This document shows, in pieces, positions 54,769-64,000 of a stretch of DNA of 64,000 bases (its first letter is position 1; every line of letters starts with the position of its first letter). The stretch is from DATFVJ01 sp963826515. Lineage in GTDB: Bacteria > Actinomycetota > Actinomycetes > Streptosporangiales > Streptosporangiaceae. The notes under the pieces are model-generated. The model was given only the letters and a program-made list of their open reading frames with translations, did not search any database and was not told the origin of the DNA. The position numbers and the translations under genes are program-made. The stretch is from NCBI GenBank assembly GCA_963826515.1, contig CAWGXI010000009.1, positions 62,001-126,000 of the forward strand. The letters are read 5' to 3'.

Positions 54769-54905
54769 CGGAGGTCCTCATGACGGTCGATCTTGGTCGA
54801 TTTCCCGTCTTACCGGACCTCCGTTGTCTTGTCGATCTACGACACGCCCTTGACAGCAGCCCGCAACCCTTAACTTCCCGGCTTTGGGCCTAGTAGGCGC
54901 TCACC

Positions 54906-55035
54906 ATGGATTATCTCGTCACGATGACCGCCCACGTCCCGGATGTAACATCAGAAGCAGCCGTCCAGGACATCCGACCCGCGAGGCCGCACGCTCGCGC
55001 GAGCTCGCAGGTGCTCGCGGTTACGGTGCCAGCAC
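54906..55035 (+). pseudogene. Muconolactone isomerase-like N-terminal fragment
   Basis: MDYLVTMTAHVPDVTSEAAV, then after a one-base shift near 54985 TREAARSRELAGARGYG. This matches the start of muconolactone delta-isomerase (MxYLVxMTxxxPxGT...REAxRxxELAxxG). Only about 40 codons remain, beside the IS4 target. Confidence 0.65.
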
Positions 55036-55129
55036 ACGGCCAGCCAACTGGGTGAGTCCCATCACCCGGGATCTGCCTCCATTATGCTCTGCCCCGCCCT
55101 GGTCATCTCGCGCCATAGCAGGCAGCCGC

Positions 55130-56722
55130 GCTGAACGCCGCGAGGTGCTGCCGGCCGGTGTCACCCCGGTCACCGCGATCACGACCACGGTCGTGTACGG
55201 GACCGACGAGCACGCCGGGGTCCAATTCGCCGACGGCCGCGGCGAACACCGCCCGCTCGCCGACCTCGCCCAGCTCGTTACCGAACGCGGAAATCCGCTC
55301 AACCGGCTCGGCGTCACGCGGGTAACCGTGCATCTTGCCGCGCCGCTGCTGTCCCGGGGCGTGGAGATCGTCGACACCCCCGGCACCGGCTCGATCTACG
55401 AGCACAACAGCGAAGAAGCGCAGCGGGCCCTGAAGACCCTGGACGCCGCCGTGGTGGTGCTCACCGCCGACCCGCCCGCGTCCGCGGCCGAGCGGGATCT
55501 GCTGCGCGAGATCACCAGGCACTCGGTGATGACCTTCGTGCTGCTCAACAAGGCGGACCGGCTGGACGCCGGCGAGCGGGCGGAGGCGCTCGCTTTCACC
55601 ACGCACGTGGTCCGCGCGGCGGCGGGGCCCACGGGCGCGGGCATCCCGGTCTACACCGTGTCGGCCCGCGCGGCGCTGCCCGGCGGCAGCGGAGATGACG
55701 GGTTTCATGCCTTCAGCGCGAGCTTCGCCCGTTACCTCGACGGCCGGCGCTCGGCGGACCTGGAGCAGGCGGTCGCCGGGCACGCCCGCCGCGCCGCCCA
55801 GCGGCTGCTGGACGAGGTGCACCTCGCGCAGCGGATGTCGCAGATGCGCACCGGTGACGCCGCAGGCCGGGTCGAACTGTTCCGCAGCCAGCTCGCCGCG
55901 GTGGCTCTCCGCCGTAAGGACGCTGCTGACCTGATCGCTGGGGAACAGCGGCGCCTGCTGGCCGGGCTGAACGAATCGGCGGAGCAGCAAGCCGCCCGGC
56001 TGACCACGGAAACCCGGCAAGGGCTCAGCTCATTCCTTCGCAACGACCTGCATGATGCCGGCCCGGGCGAGATCGAGCAGCGGGGGCACGAATGGCTGGT
56101 CACCCGCGCCCGCGACGGCGCCGAGGCATGGCGGGACCAGCAGCGCAACCACCTTGAGGGGAGCCTGACAGAGCTGGACACCCGGCTGCTCACCAGCCTG
56201 GCGGGTGAGCTCGGCGAGATCAGGGACGCAGCGCGAGAACTGCTCGACCTGGACCTCACCGTGCCGGACACCGGTGAGCGGCTGGTACCGGACCGGCGTT
56301 TCTTCTACACCGGCACCGACGTCACCGGCCAGACCGAGCTGCTCGCCGGGGCGGTGCGGCGCCGCCTGCCCGGCCAGCTCGGGCGGCGCAGATCCCGCCA
56401 GCACCTGCTGGACGAAGCCACCGGCCTGGCGCCGAAGCTGACCGGGCGCGCGCGCTCCGACCTGCAGTACCGGCTGGAGGAAAGCGGCCGGCGGATGACC
56501 CGCGCGGTGGATCAGCGCTACGCCGATTCCATCGGCCGGCTGGTTCGCGTGGTCGATTCCGCGGTGACCGACAGCGGCCGCGCAGACGCGGACGAGCAGG
56601 CGCACCGCCGCCGGCTAGCCGACCGCAAGTACAAACTGCGCCACCTGCTCGCGCGACTCGGCGGCCCGAGCGAAGCCGCCGCCGGGCCGCCCACGGAGGC
56701 TCCACCGGCCGCGGCTGACTGA
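55130..56722 (+). pseudogene. Dynamin-family GTPase, 5'-truncated, P-loop missing
   Basis: The frame opens at REVLPAGVTPVTAITTTVVY, the G2/switch I region. The G3 motif is VEIVDTPGTGSIYEHNSEEA and G4 is FVLLNKADRLDAGERAEALA. A long helical stalk follows (FRSQLAAVALRRKDAADLIA and beyond) to residue-equivalent 530. The G1 P-loop (GxxxxGKS) that should lie 15-20 residues before is replaced by unrelated sequence, so GTP binding should be lost. The downstream 530 codons are fully open, suggesting recent truncation. Confidence 0.85.
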
Positions 56723-56796
56723 GGCGCGGTGCCGTGCACGACGTGCCGCGCGTGGACGCGGATTCAACGGGCCGGTGGGCCCCTGCCCCGCCACGC

Positions 56797-58187
56797 TCAG
56801 GCAAGTCTCCGCGTCGCCTCGTCAGCGTCAGCGTCGGCGTTGCGCGCAGGTACCGGCCCGACACTGCCATTGCCGCAGCAGCCGGAGAGTCGGCCGGCGA
56901 TCACGGGGGTGCTGGCCGGTGCCGCCATCGTGTGGGCGGCCGCGGATAACGGGACCGGTGAGGCAGCGGCTGGGACCACTGCGGGCACCGCTCTGACCGT
57001 CCCGAAGCCGTATCCGGGCCGCGTAGCCATGCTGGCGGCCGCGCCGAGGAATACCCCGTTTTCCACGATCAGCCGGCCGATGAGCTGGGCAACGGTGTGC
57101 CGGCGCACCACCATGGTCAGCCCCCCGAGCAGGATCACCGCGGTGGACAGCGGCACCACCGCGGTAGCGACCAGCCCGTGCGGCAGCAGCTGCGGCCGGG
57201 TCACCAGGTAGGCGAACGCGGTCAGGGCACCGCCCGCGATCAGCCCGATGGACAAGCCGGTCGACATGACGTACGAGGTCGCGACGTCGACGGGCGCGAG
57301 CAGGAACGCCGCGCCGAGGAACTCCGCGATCCGGAAGAACGGCAGCTTCGCGAATGAGGTGTCGATCACCATGATCGCCGCCCCGGCGATGGCCAGCTTG
57401 CCGGCGAGCGCCTGGATCGCGATCAGCGCGCTCACCAGGTCATCAGACGTGCCGAGTCCCCACGGGATGACGAACACGTTCATCAAGATCGTGGACAGCA
57501 GGAACAGCTTCATCCAGCTGCCCCACTTCATCAGCGCGTAGCCACGGCCGGAATACTCAAGCACCCGCCCTTCCTCGATCATCGAGATCTCGATCGATCC
57601 CGCCGAGTTGTCGATCGGTATCCGCCCGTCGTCCACCAGAACGATCACGAAGGAGGCAACCAGCCCGAGCACGTGAGTCGGCGGCGCCAGCGCGTACGGC
57701 GAGTGGGCGATCTCGTGGTTCATCAGGTACGGATTGTCCGACGCCGACACCACGCCGACGGTGAAGAACGCCCGGATCAGCGCCGGTTCGGCCATGCTGC
57801 CGATCCAGCTCGCCCGGCTCGCGCCCAGCCCGCCCTGCGGGCTCGCGGTATCCAGCCCGGCCAGCGAGGTCACGAAGCCCGCACGCGCGAGCACGAACGT
57901 GCCGCCGATCAGGTCGGCGAGGAAGGCCAGCGGCAGCGGGTCGTTCGTGATCACCGGGATGATCGCCGAGACCGTCAGGTAACAGGCAAACGCCACGAAC
58001 GGCGCACCGCGGAACACCCAGGACGCCTGGTCACTGATGGCGCCACCCTTGCGCAGTAGCTCGGCCAGGTCACGGTAGGACACTGGGCCGGCGCTTGGAC
58101 CCGACAACCGCCTCCGCGCGCCAGTACGTCGGCATACAGGGGGGCGAGCAGAAGGACGACCAGGCTCTGCAGAACCTGCACCAGCAC
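56797..58187 (-). pseudogene. HyfC-type subunit (NuoH-like) fused to a HyfE-like remnant
   Basis: A GTG at 58187 gives VLVQVLQSLVVLLLAPLYAD, then a shift near 58120 gives SYRDLAELLRKGGAISDQAS, FRGAPFVAFACYLTVSAIIP, GLVASFVIVLVDDGRIPIDN, EISMIEEGRVLEYSGRGYAL, all of HyfC/HycD. After FFRIAEFLGAAFLLA it runs into ALTAFAYLVTRPQLLPHGLV and RRHTVAQLIGRLIVENGVFL, which resemble HyfE. So two hydrogenase/complex-I-like membrane genes are fused by deletion. HyfB, HyfF and soluble subunits are absent. Confidence 0.75.
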
Positions 58188-58756
58188 AGGAACCACGGCG
58201 GCGGCCTTCCTGACTCGTCTGACGCTGGGACACGCGAAAACGGATAGCGTCCGGGCTGCTCTGCCGGGGTGGGCCACGGCGTCGAGGCTGCAGGGTACGG
58301 TGCGTGCCAGGCGCGGGATAAAGTGAATTGGCGATGAGGCCCACCTTTAAGCGCACGCCAGTGCTGATGGCTTAGGCGGACGAATTGTCACGCGGAGGCC
58401 AGCATGCCCGGAACCCAGCGGGCGGGACGGCAGTTGCTCAGAGAGTCGCCGTGACCGCGCCCCATCCCTCCTCGTGGTACCGGTGCCAGGGGGTGGCCCG
58501 GCCGCTCTGGTTGCCATCCGGCGGCACAGGCACCGGGCTCCGCGGGATCGCCTCGACAGCTCTGATCGACGCCGATGCCCGTCTGATCTTGCTGTTGGAT
58601 GCACTGCGCGCGCTTCGCGGTCAAGGCCGCGCGGCTGGACCGGAAGCGCCGGCGGATGCGCTTCTCGGTGTTTCCGGATCTGGGTGGAACTGCTCCGGCG
58701 CCGGAGGCTCAAAGTGCGCACCTTCACCTGCCTGAGGCCTGCCCGATGGAGGACTT
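58188..58756. other. 569-bp region before ppa
   Basis: No gene recognised. GGAGGACTT immediately before the ppa GTG is its ribosome-binding site. The promoter is not obvious. Confidence 0.35.
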
Positions 58757-59275
58757 GTGGAAATTGAGATCATTGTGGAGATCCCGCAGGGTTCGCGGAA
58801 CAAGTACGAGATGGATCCCGCCAGCGGGCGAATCCGGCTCGACCGGATGCTGTTCACCTCAACGCGCTACCCGCTCGACTACGGCTTCATCCCGGACACG
58901 CTGGCGGAGGACGGCGATCCGCTCGATGCGATGGTCCTGCTCGCCGAGCCAACGTTTCCCGGCTGTTCGATCACGGCCAGGCCAGTGGGGGTGTTCTGGA
59001 TGCACGACGAGCACGGGCCCGACGCCAAGATTCTGGCGGTGCCCGCACGCGACCCGCGGTATGCGGGCGTCCGGGATCTGAGCGATGTCCCCGAGCACCT
59101 GCGCGGCGAGATCGGCCACTTCTTCGACATCTACAAGGAGCTGGAGCCGGGCAAGGGCACCGACGTGCGGGGCTGGCAGGACCGCGCCGCGGCGGAGCGG
59201 GAGATCGCCGCCGCCCTTGCGCGCCCCGATTCGAAGCCGGTCCGACGGGAGATCCGCTCCGTTCGGGACCCGTAA
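58757..59275 (+). CDS. ppa: Inorganic pyrophosphatase (family I)
   Basis: Hydrolyses pyrophosphate from biosynthesis. 172 residues. EIIVEIPQGSRNKYEMD opens the fold. YPLDYGFIPDTLAEDGDPLD and AMVLLAEPTFPGC contain the metal-binding Asp set. AKILAVPARDPRY and ELEPGKGTDVRGW follow. The GTG start has GGAGG six bases upstream. The frame is intact among neighbours that are decayed. Confidence 0.97.
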   Translation: MEIEIIVEIPQGSRNKYEMDPASGRIRLDRMLFTSTRYPLDYGFIPDTLAEDGDPLDAMVLLAEPTFPGCSITARPVGVFWMHDEHGPDAKILAVPARDPRYAGVRDLSDVPEHLRGEIGHFFDIYKELEPGKGTDVRGWQDRAAAEREIAAALARPDSKPVRREIRSVRDP

Positions 59276-59513
59276 AGGTGCCTCCTTCCTTCACCCGCCC
59301 CCGCGGCTGACATGCCGGGTTGCCTGTGTGCCGTGGCGCTGCGATCGATTCACCCTTGATCGACGCGATGAGGGGGCGGCGCGACCGCGGAGCCGCCAAG
59401 GATGGCCGCAGGCGATCCCAAGCCGAGGGGACCCGCAGGTGACGAGCGGACCGGCTAACGGGCACGCCGAAGGCCGGCCGAGCGCGCAGTAGCGCCGTTG
59501 GCTGACCCGCGGC

Positions 59514-60090
59514 GTGGCGGGCGTCGGGTTGGCCAGTTTCTTCAGCGACTCCGGGCACGAGCTTGCCACCGCGGTACTGCCGACGTTCCTGACCTGTGTC
59601 CTTCATGCTTCGGCGGGTGCGCTCGGGCTAATCGAGGGGATAGCCGACGCGTTGACCAGGGTTACCAAGCTCGCCGGCGGGGCGCTGGCCGACGACCCGC
59701 GCCGGCGTGCCCGCGTGGCCGGCGGCGGTTACCTCGGCACGGCGGTGGCCACCGCGGCGATCGGCCTGGCGACGGCCGGGCCGGTCGGCGCGCTACGGGC
59801 GATCGCGTGGGCGTCGCGTGGGCCGCGCAGCCCGGCGCGCGACGTGCTTATCGCCTAACTCGCACGCAAGGGCGCCTACGGCCGCGCGTGCGGGGTGGAA
59901 CGGGCGGGGGACAACCTCGGAGCGGTGGCAGGCCCGTTGCTGGCGTCCCTGCTCGTCACCGTTGTCGGGGTGCGGCACGCGATCTTCTTCTCTGTCATCC
60001 CCGGCCTGTTCGCGGCCGCCGCGATCACCCTCGCCGCGCGGGAAGCCCGCCGCCTGCATGCACCAGCCAGATCGCTGACAAGCTCCGGTC
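59514..60090 (+). pseudogene. MFS transporter remnant with in-frame ochre stop
   Basis: GVGLASFFSDSGHELATAVL, LPTFLTCVLHASAGALGLIE, GGALADDPRRRARVAGGGYL are MFS helices 1-3 with the loop motif. TAA at 59856-59858 interrupts DVLIA-stop-LARKGAYGRACGVERAGDNL, the same frame continuing through FFSVIPGLFAAAAITLAARE. The second half of the carrier is missing. Confidence 0.8.
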
Positions 60091-60365
60091 ATACGCCCGT
60101 GGTCGCCGCCTGGCCGACGATGACCTCCCCTTCACCATGCCGACTCCGGAACCAGTGCTGACTGTGCTGCCTGACCCGGACCTCCCGGGCCGCACCTCGC
60201 CGAATGCCGGTGGGCGGACCTATCGGCATGGAACGCTGAGTGCGTAAACGGCCGGAAGTTGCCGGTGCGTGCATTGCAGAAGTGCCTTCGCCCAGTACCG
60301 GGCGCGGCGGCGGGCGGTCGGGAAGGATGATCCGCGCGCGCCACGAACCCGCGACACTGACGGTC

Positions 60366-60630
60366 ACATGCCGCGCGACTGGTTCCGCAATCAGATCTGG
60401 CGGCCAGCACTCGCTGAGGCTCGGGTGACCGTGGTACGTCCGCATGACTTGCGGCACGCACATGCCTCATGGCTTTGGCTGGCGGCGCGGACCTGCAGGC
60501 CGTAAAGGAGCGCCTCGGTCATGCGTCCATCGCCACCACCGAGAAATACTTGCACACGCTCCCAGATGCTGACGACTCCACGCTGGACGCCTTCAGGATC
60601 CGCGATCGTTCCGCGGCGGCACGAGAATGA
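60366..60630 (+). pseudogene. Tyrosine integrase C-terminal fragment
   Basis: WFRNQIWRPALAEARVTVVR, PHDLRHAHASWL (HxxRH), then after a shift near 60480 GGADLQAVKERLGHASIATT-EKYLHTLPDAD with the catalytic Tyr. The remainder of the gene is absent. Confidence 0.85.
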
Positions 60631-61099
60631 TCCCGCAGATGACTCTGTAGGAGATGGTTTTGGACCGCCTCTATCCGAGTGATCCAGTCTTCCGCTCATA
60701 GCCGCAAACCGGATGTCCGATCAGACACGGGTAACCCTACCTGTGGCCGTGATGGAGAGTCGGCAGCATTCTGAGGTCGGCCTTCGGGCGTCAGTGAGCT
60801 GGCCTCATTCGAGGGTGGCCTCGGGCTCTATCCATCGACAGCATCGCGGCGAGTGCCGAGGAACGCTCGGGAGAACGCACGCAGTGCCGCCGATCTGCGC
60901 GGCGACCGGTTCCACGCCGATCAGGACATGGCTCGCGCAGATCTGGTTATTCTGCACGCCCACGAGCCGCCGAGTGGGTGGCGGAGATGGGCCAGCGGCT
61001 TGCCAGGCATGTCGTTGCCGGCGCGGGACAGGTCCCGTCGGTGACGGCGACGGCGATGGGCCTGCCGGGCCTGGCCCGGGAGTACTGGGGCGGTGCCGG
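60631..61099. other. Region without a recognised gene
   Basis: A 63-codon plus-strand frame at 60853-61044 (ADLRGDRFHADQDMARADLV within it) looks weakly coding but is unidentified. Nothing else seen. Confidence 0.3.
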
Positions 61100-61636
61100 T
61101 CAGGGCGTGGGTGAGGCGGTGCTGGCCGGGGCGGCCGGCCGGGTGGTGACCAGGCTGCCGTCGGGCCGGCGGGTGACGATGCGGCAGGCGCGGGAGTCGG
61201 CGGTCAGGCGGGCCTGGATGGGTTCGAGCCGACGGACGATCTGGTCGACCTTGGCGGCGTTGAGCTGCTGCGCGGCGAGGCCGAAGTTCCGCAGCGCAGC
61301 TTGCACGGATTCAGCTTCGCGGATTGCCTTCACGCAGGCAAGGTTCGCGGTGACCTGGCCTCCCCCGGCGGCCGCCGGCGGGCCAGGGGCTGCCGCTGCT
61401 GGCGACGGGGTGCTGCCCGGTGCTGACTGGCCGCCGGCGAGTCCTGTTAGTGCTGTGATCAGGCCGCCGGCCAGGGCGCCGGCGACGACGAGCGCGGCTG
61501 CGGTCAGCCATTTCCGGGTACGGCCACGCCGGGCGGGTGGCCCGGCGCCCGCGGCTGTCGGATCGGGTGGCAGGGGATGTCCTTCCCGGTGCGACAATCG
61601 GCGCAAAGACCAAGGCGGGCCGCGGGACGGAGGCAC
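61100..61636 (-). CDS. Single-pass membrane protein, unknown function
   Basis: From the GTG at 61636 about 178 residues: a Pro/Arg-rich cytosolic start, one membrane helix (WLTAAALVVAGALAGGLITA), a Ser/Pro/Ala linker, then an extracytoplasmic helical part (TANLACVKAIREAESVQAAL, LNAAKVDQIVRRLEPIQARL) with two cysteines (ACVKA and SRACR). Start uncertain; a TTG at about 61601 would also serve. Divergent from the MMPL gene and may share its promoter. Confidence 0.7.
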   Translation of the reverse strand: MPPSRGPPWSLRRLSHREGHPLPPDPTAAGAGPPARRGRTRKWLTAAALVVAGALAGGLITALTGLAGGQSAPGSTPSPAAAAPGPPAAAGGGQVTANLACVKAIREAESVQAALRNFGLAAQQLNAAKVDQIVRRLEPIQARLTADSRACRIVTRRPDGSLVTTRPAAPASTASPTP

Positions 61637-61729
61637 CCAGGGTGTGGCGGGATGCGCGCCGGAGCCTTCATCATGCGGCGCGCCTGCTAGGTGCCGCAAG
61701 GGACCGGCTGGGCGCGGCAAAGCAAGTGT

Positions 61730-63895
61730 ATGGCCGGGCTGGTCGCCGCTGGCCGCTGGTTCATCGTGGGGGCGTGGCTGGCCGCCGCTGTGCTGGCCAC
61801 GGTGCTGCTGCCCGACGGGGCGCAAAGCGGCGACAGCAACATCGGCGGGCTGATCCCCGCGGGCAGCGCGGCCGTGCGGGTCGAGCAGCAGGCGCTGCGG
61901 CTGTTTTCGGTGCCGGTCCTGTCCGAGACGTCGGTGGTTGTCTATGACCCGGGCGGGCTGAGCACGCTGGCCCGGGCGGATGTCGCCTTGTGGGCCGCGG
62001 CGCACGACCAGGCGACGCTGAAGGCGGGGCAGTCCGTCCCGCGCAACCGCGTCATCGGCGCGGTTCCCGTCCCGACCGATACCCCGAAGACCGCCGTGAC
62101 CTACCTGTATGTCTCGACCGGCTCGCTGACCCGCGCTGTCGCCCTGGCGAAGGGATACGCCAGCCATTTTCACAATCAGCCATCGGTCCGCACGTTTGTC
62201 ACCGGCATCGCTCCGGCGCAGGTCAGCCAGAGCACGATCCTGCTGGCCTGGCTGAGGATCTTCGGTGCTGCCAGCGTGCTGCTGGTGGGGCTGGTCATCG
62301 GGGCCGCGTTCCGGTCGGTGGCCGCCCCGCTGGTCGTCCTCGCGGTCGCTGCCGTGGCCTACCTGGTGACGATCCGTGTCCTGGGGGCGCTGGCGGCCGG
62401 CGGCCAGCTGGCGCTGCCCGGTGAACTGCAGCCGCTGATCGTGGCGATGATCCTCGGGGTGGTCACGGACTACTCGGTATTGATGCTGTTCAATCTGCGG
62501 GACCGGCTGCCCGAGACGGGGGACCGGCTGGCCGCGGCCCGGCAGGTGGCCGGGCAGGACGGCCCGGTCGTGGCGGTCGCCGGCCTGGCCGTGATGGCCG
62601 GCGTGACGGCCCTGCTCAGCGCCCAGCTGCAGCTGTTCCGCGCCTTCGGCCCGGCGCTGGCCGGGACCGTGTTCATCGGCCTGCTCGCCTCCCTCACCCT
62701 CGTCCCGGCCGCGATGGCCATCCTCGGCCGCCGGATCTTCGCCCCCGGCGGCCCGGCCGGTGCTGCCCGGCCGGGCTCTGGCCCGATGGGCAGCGTGCTG
62801 CGGGTCACCGCAACCCGCCTGCGGGCGGGCGCCGCGGCGGCCATCTGCCTGGGGTTCCTGCTGCTGGCCGCCCTGCCGCTGGCATACCTGCACCTGGATC
62901 TGTCGTTCACCCAGGGCTTGCCAGCGCAGAACCCGGTCCGGCAAGGCGCCCAGATCCTGTCCGCCGCCGGCGTGCGCGGCATCACCGCCCCGGCCGAGCT
63001 GCTGGTACACCAGAACGGCATCGCGGCCGACCAGGCGGCCCTGAACCGGCTCCAGCAGGAACTGCGCCACCAGCCGGGCATCGCCGAGGTGCTGGGACCC
63101 AAACAGAACCCGCTCGGCAGCCCGTACGGGGTAGTGCTTTCGCGCGATGGCACCACCGCCCGGTACATCCTCATCTACGACAGCGACCCGCTCGCCGCCC
63201 CCGCCACCACCCGGCTGCGGGCGCTCACCCGGCACGCCCCCGCGCTGCTGGCGGCAGCGGGGCTGCCCGACGCCCGGGCGCAGTTCACCGGCGAGACCGC
63301 CATCGCCCTGGAAGTGGAGGCGCTGACCCGGGCCAACCTGATCCGCGTCATGCTGATCGCCTTCGGCCTCGAGTTCGTGCTGCTCGCCGCTTACCTGCGG
63401 GCCCTCGTCGCGCCCATCGTCCTGCTGATCTGCAGCGCCGCGACCGTCGCTGCCGCGCTCGGCCTCACCACCCTGGTATTCCAGAGCCTGCTCGGCCAGC
63501 CCGGGCTGGCCTTCTACCAGCCGTTCGCCACCGCCGTCCTGCTTGTCGCCTTCGGCTCGGACTACAACGTCTTTATCGTCGGCGCCATCTGGCGCGAAGC
63601 GCGCCATCGGCCGCTGGCCGGGGCGCTGCGCCGGGCGCTCCCCCGCACCGCGGCCGCCATCTCCACCGCAGGGCTGACCATGGCCGCCAGCTTCGCCCCC
63701 GTCGCCATCATCCCCCTGAGCACATTCCGGCAGATCGCGTTCACCATGACAGCCGGCCTGCTCATCGACACCTTCCTGGTCCGGCCGGTCCTCACCCCCA
63801 GCCTGCTCACCGTCCTGGGCCGCGCCAGCAGCTGGCCCAGCCACCGCATCCGCACCACCCCAGCCCCCGCCGCCGCAATGAGAAACACCAGGTGA
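61730..63895 (+). CDS. MMPL-family RND exporter
   Basis: About 721 residues. First helix GRWFIVGAWLAAAVLATVLL, a large extracytoplasmic loop, then a cluster of helices with VVTDYSVLMLFNLRDRL (GxxxDY motif, acidic residues for proton relay). The second half mirrors it: GRLxxx-type loop, then FGSDYNVFIVGAIWREARHR and GLTMAASFAPVAIIPLSTFR. Typical of actinobacterial MmpL/ActII-3-like lipid or drug exporters. GTG at 61691 would add 13 residues. Substrate unknown. Confidence 0.92.
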   Translation: MAGLVAAGRWFIVGAWLAAAVLATVLLPDGAQSGDSNIGGLIPAGSAAVRVEQQALRLFSVPVLSETSVVVYDPGGLSTLARADVALWAAAHDQATLKAGQSVPRNRVIGAVPVPTDTPKTAVTYLYVSTGSLTRAVALAKGYASHFHNQPSVRTFVTGIAPAQVSQSTILLAWLRIFGAASVLLVGLVIGAAFRSVAAPLVVLAVAAVAYLVTIRVLGALAAGGQLALPGELQPLIVAMILGVVTDYSVLMLFNLRDRLPETGDRLAAARQVAGQDGPVVAVAGLAVMAGVTALLSAQLQLFRAFGPALAGTVFIGLLASLTLVPAAMAILGRRIFAPGGPAGAARPGSGPMGSVLRVTATRLRAGAAAAICLGFLLLAALPLAYLHLDLSFTQGLPAQNPVRQGAQILSAAGVRGITAPAELLVHQNGIAADQAALNRLQQELRHQPGIAEVLGPKQNPLGSPYGVVLSRDGTTARYILIYDSDPLAAPATTRLRALTRHAPALLAAAGLPDARAQFTGETAIALEVEALTRANLIRVMLIAFGLEFVLLAAYLRALVAPIVLLICSAATVAAALGLTTLVFQSLLGQPGLAFYQPFATAVLLVAFGSDYNVFIVGAIWREARHRPLAGALRRALPRTAAAISTAGLTMAASFAPVAIIPLSTFRQIAFTMTAGLLIDTFLVRPVLTPSLLTVLGRASSWPSHRIRTTPAPAAAMRNTR

Positions 63896-64000
63896 GGCAC
63901 CTCACACCCCGGCGCGACAAGCCCGCCCCGAGAACGCGGGCGATGGCGACCCGGCTCGCACGGGGACCAGCTGTCACCGCGAAGGTGCCGGGCAGCGTGA

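Larger units (their letters stand above)
51508..54886 (-). mobile_element. IS4-type element, interrupted by IS1380
   Basis: The ends CAATGCCGGGTAGTTAAGGG and (reverse) CAAAGCCGGGAAGTTAAGGG are 20-base inverted repeats with two mismatches. The 10-bp duplication GGCCTAGTAG flanks it (51498-51507, 54887-54896). Without the nested IS1380 it is about 1.57 kb. Confidence 0.92.

Noticed and set aside
61100..63844. 914-codon minus-strand open frame across the MMPL gene
   Set aside because: Only its last part (61100-61636) looks like protein. The rest is the complement of an MMPL gene with clear motifs.

Overview
This is a chromosomal segment of a very GC-rich actinomycete. The housekeeping block SRP RNA-dnaX-ybaB-recR-DUF5063 gene-lysC-asd is the standard actinobacterial order. 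Together with the strong G/C bias at third codon positions, the many GTG starts and the group-II decarboxylase, DUF4389, HxlR and dynamin-type genes, it points to Actinomycetes, perhaps near Streptosporangiales or Frankiales. The genus cannot be fixed from the sequence alone.

Layout. (1) 61-1959: a collapsed integrative element at the 3' end of tRNA-Ser(GGA), bounded by 63-bp direct repeats. It holds broken antitoxin and PP2C-like genes and a chimera of a DUF3631 protein and an integrase. (2) 2303-11074: the intact housekeeping core (SRP RNA, dnaX, ybaB, recR, lysC with an internal beta-subunit start, asd, hisS). (3) 11238-15955: a DMT exporter, a 58-residue DUF1508 protein, a sphingosine-phosphate-lyase-like decarboxylase and an FGGY kinase. 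(4) 16397-29745: mixed ground where intact genes (DUF1269, ArsR, PMT mannosyltransferase, alcohol dehydrogenase, SDR, GNAT) alternate with many broken ones (PAS/GAF sensor, cation/proton antiporter, dehydratase, phosphorothioate-type HNH nuclease, SRPBCC, carotenoid oxygenase, sugar ABC ATPase, SorC regulator). (5) 29845-36390: an orphan C5 DNA methyltransferase and a molybdate module (HTH-TOBE regulator, modA, modB, modC, plus a Mop gene destroyed by an IS1380 element). (6) 37997-39745: a coiled-coil protein built from three 450-bp tandem repeats. (7) 39979-54886: a mobile-element zone with two IS630 elements end to end inside an HxlR gene, a broken recombinase pair, a truncated IS630 copy, and an IS4-type element carrying a nested IS1380. 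(8) 54906-63895: remnants of muconolactone isomerase, dynamin GTPase, HyfC/HyfE, an MFS carrier and an integrase, around an intact inorganic pyrophosphatase and an MMPL exporter.

The main theme is selective decay. Genes for DNA replication and repair, lysine/threonine/methionine supply, tRNA charging and pyrophosphate removal are open from end to end. More than a dozen accessory genes carry frameshifts, in-frame stops (all three stop codons) or IS insertions. Uncorrected sequencing errors would strike both classes alike, so I favour genuine pseudogene formation.

I did not find a complete, clearly new molecular system. The best leads are the IS630 pair whose shared TA target supplies a transposase stop codon, the cargo gene inside the second IS630, the 450-bp-repeat coiled-coil protein with a Cys/His N-terminus, and a roughly 302-bp palindrome-bearing insertion inside a recombinase gene.
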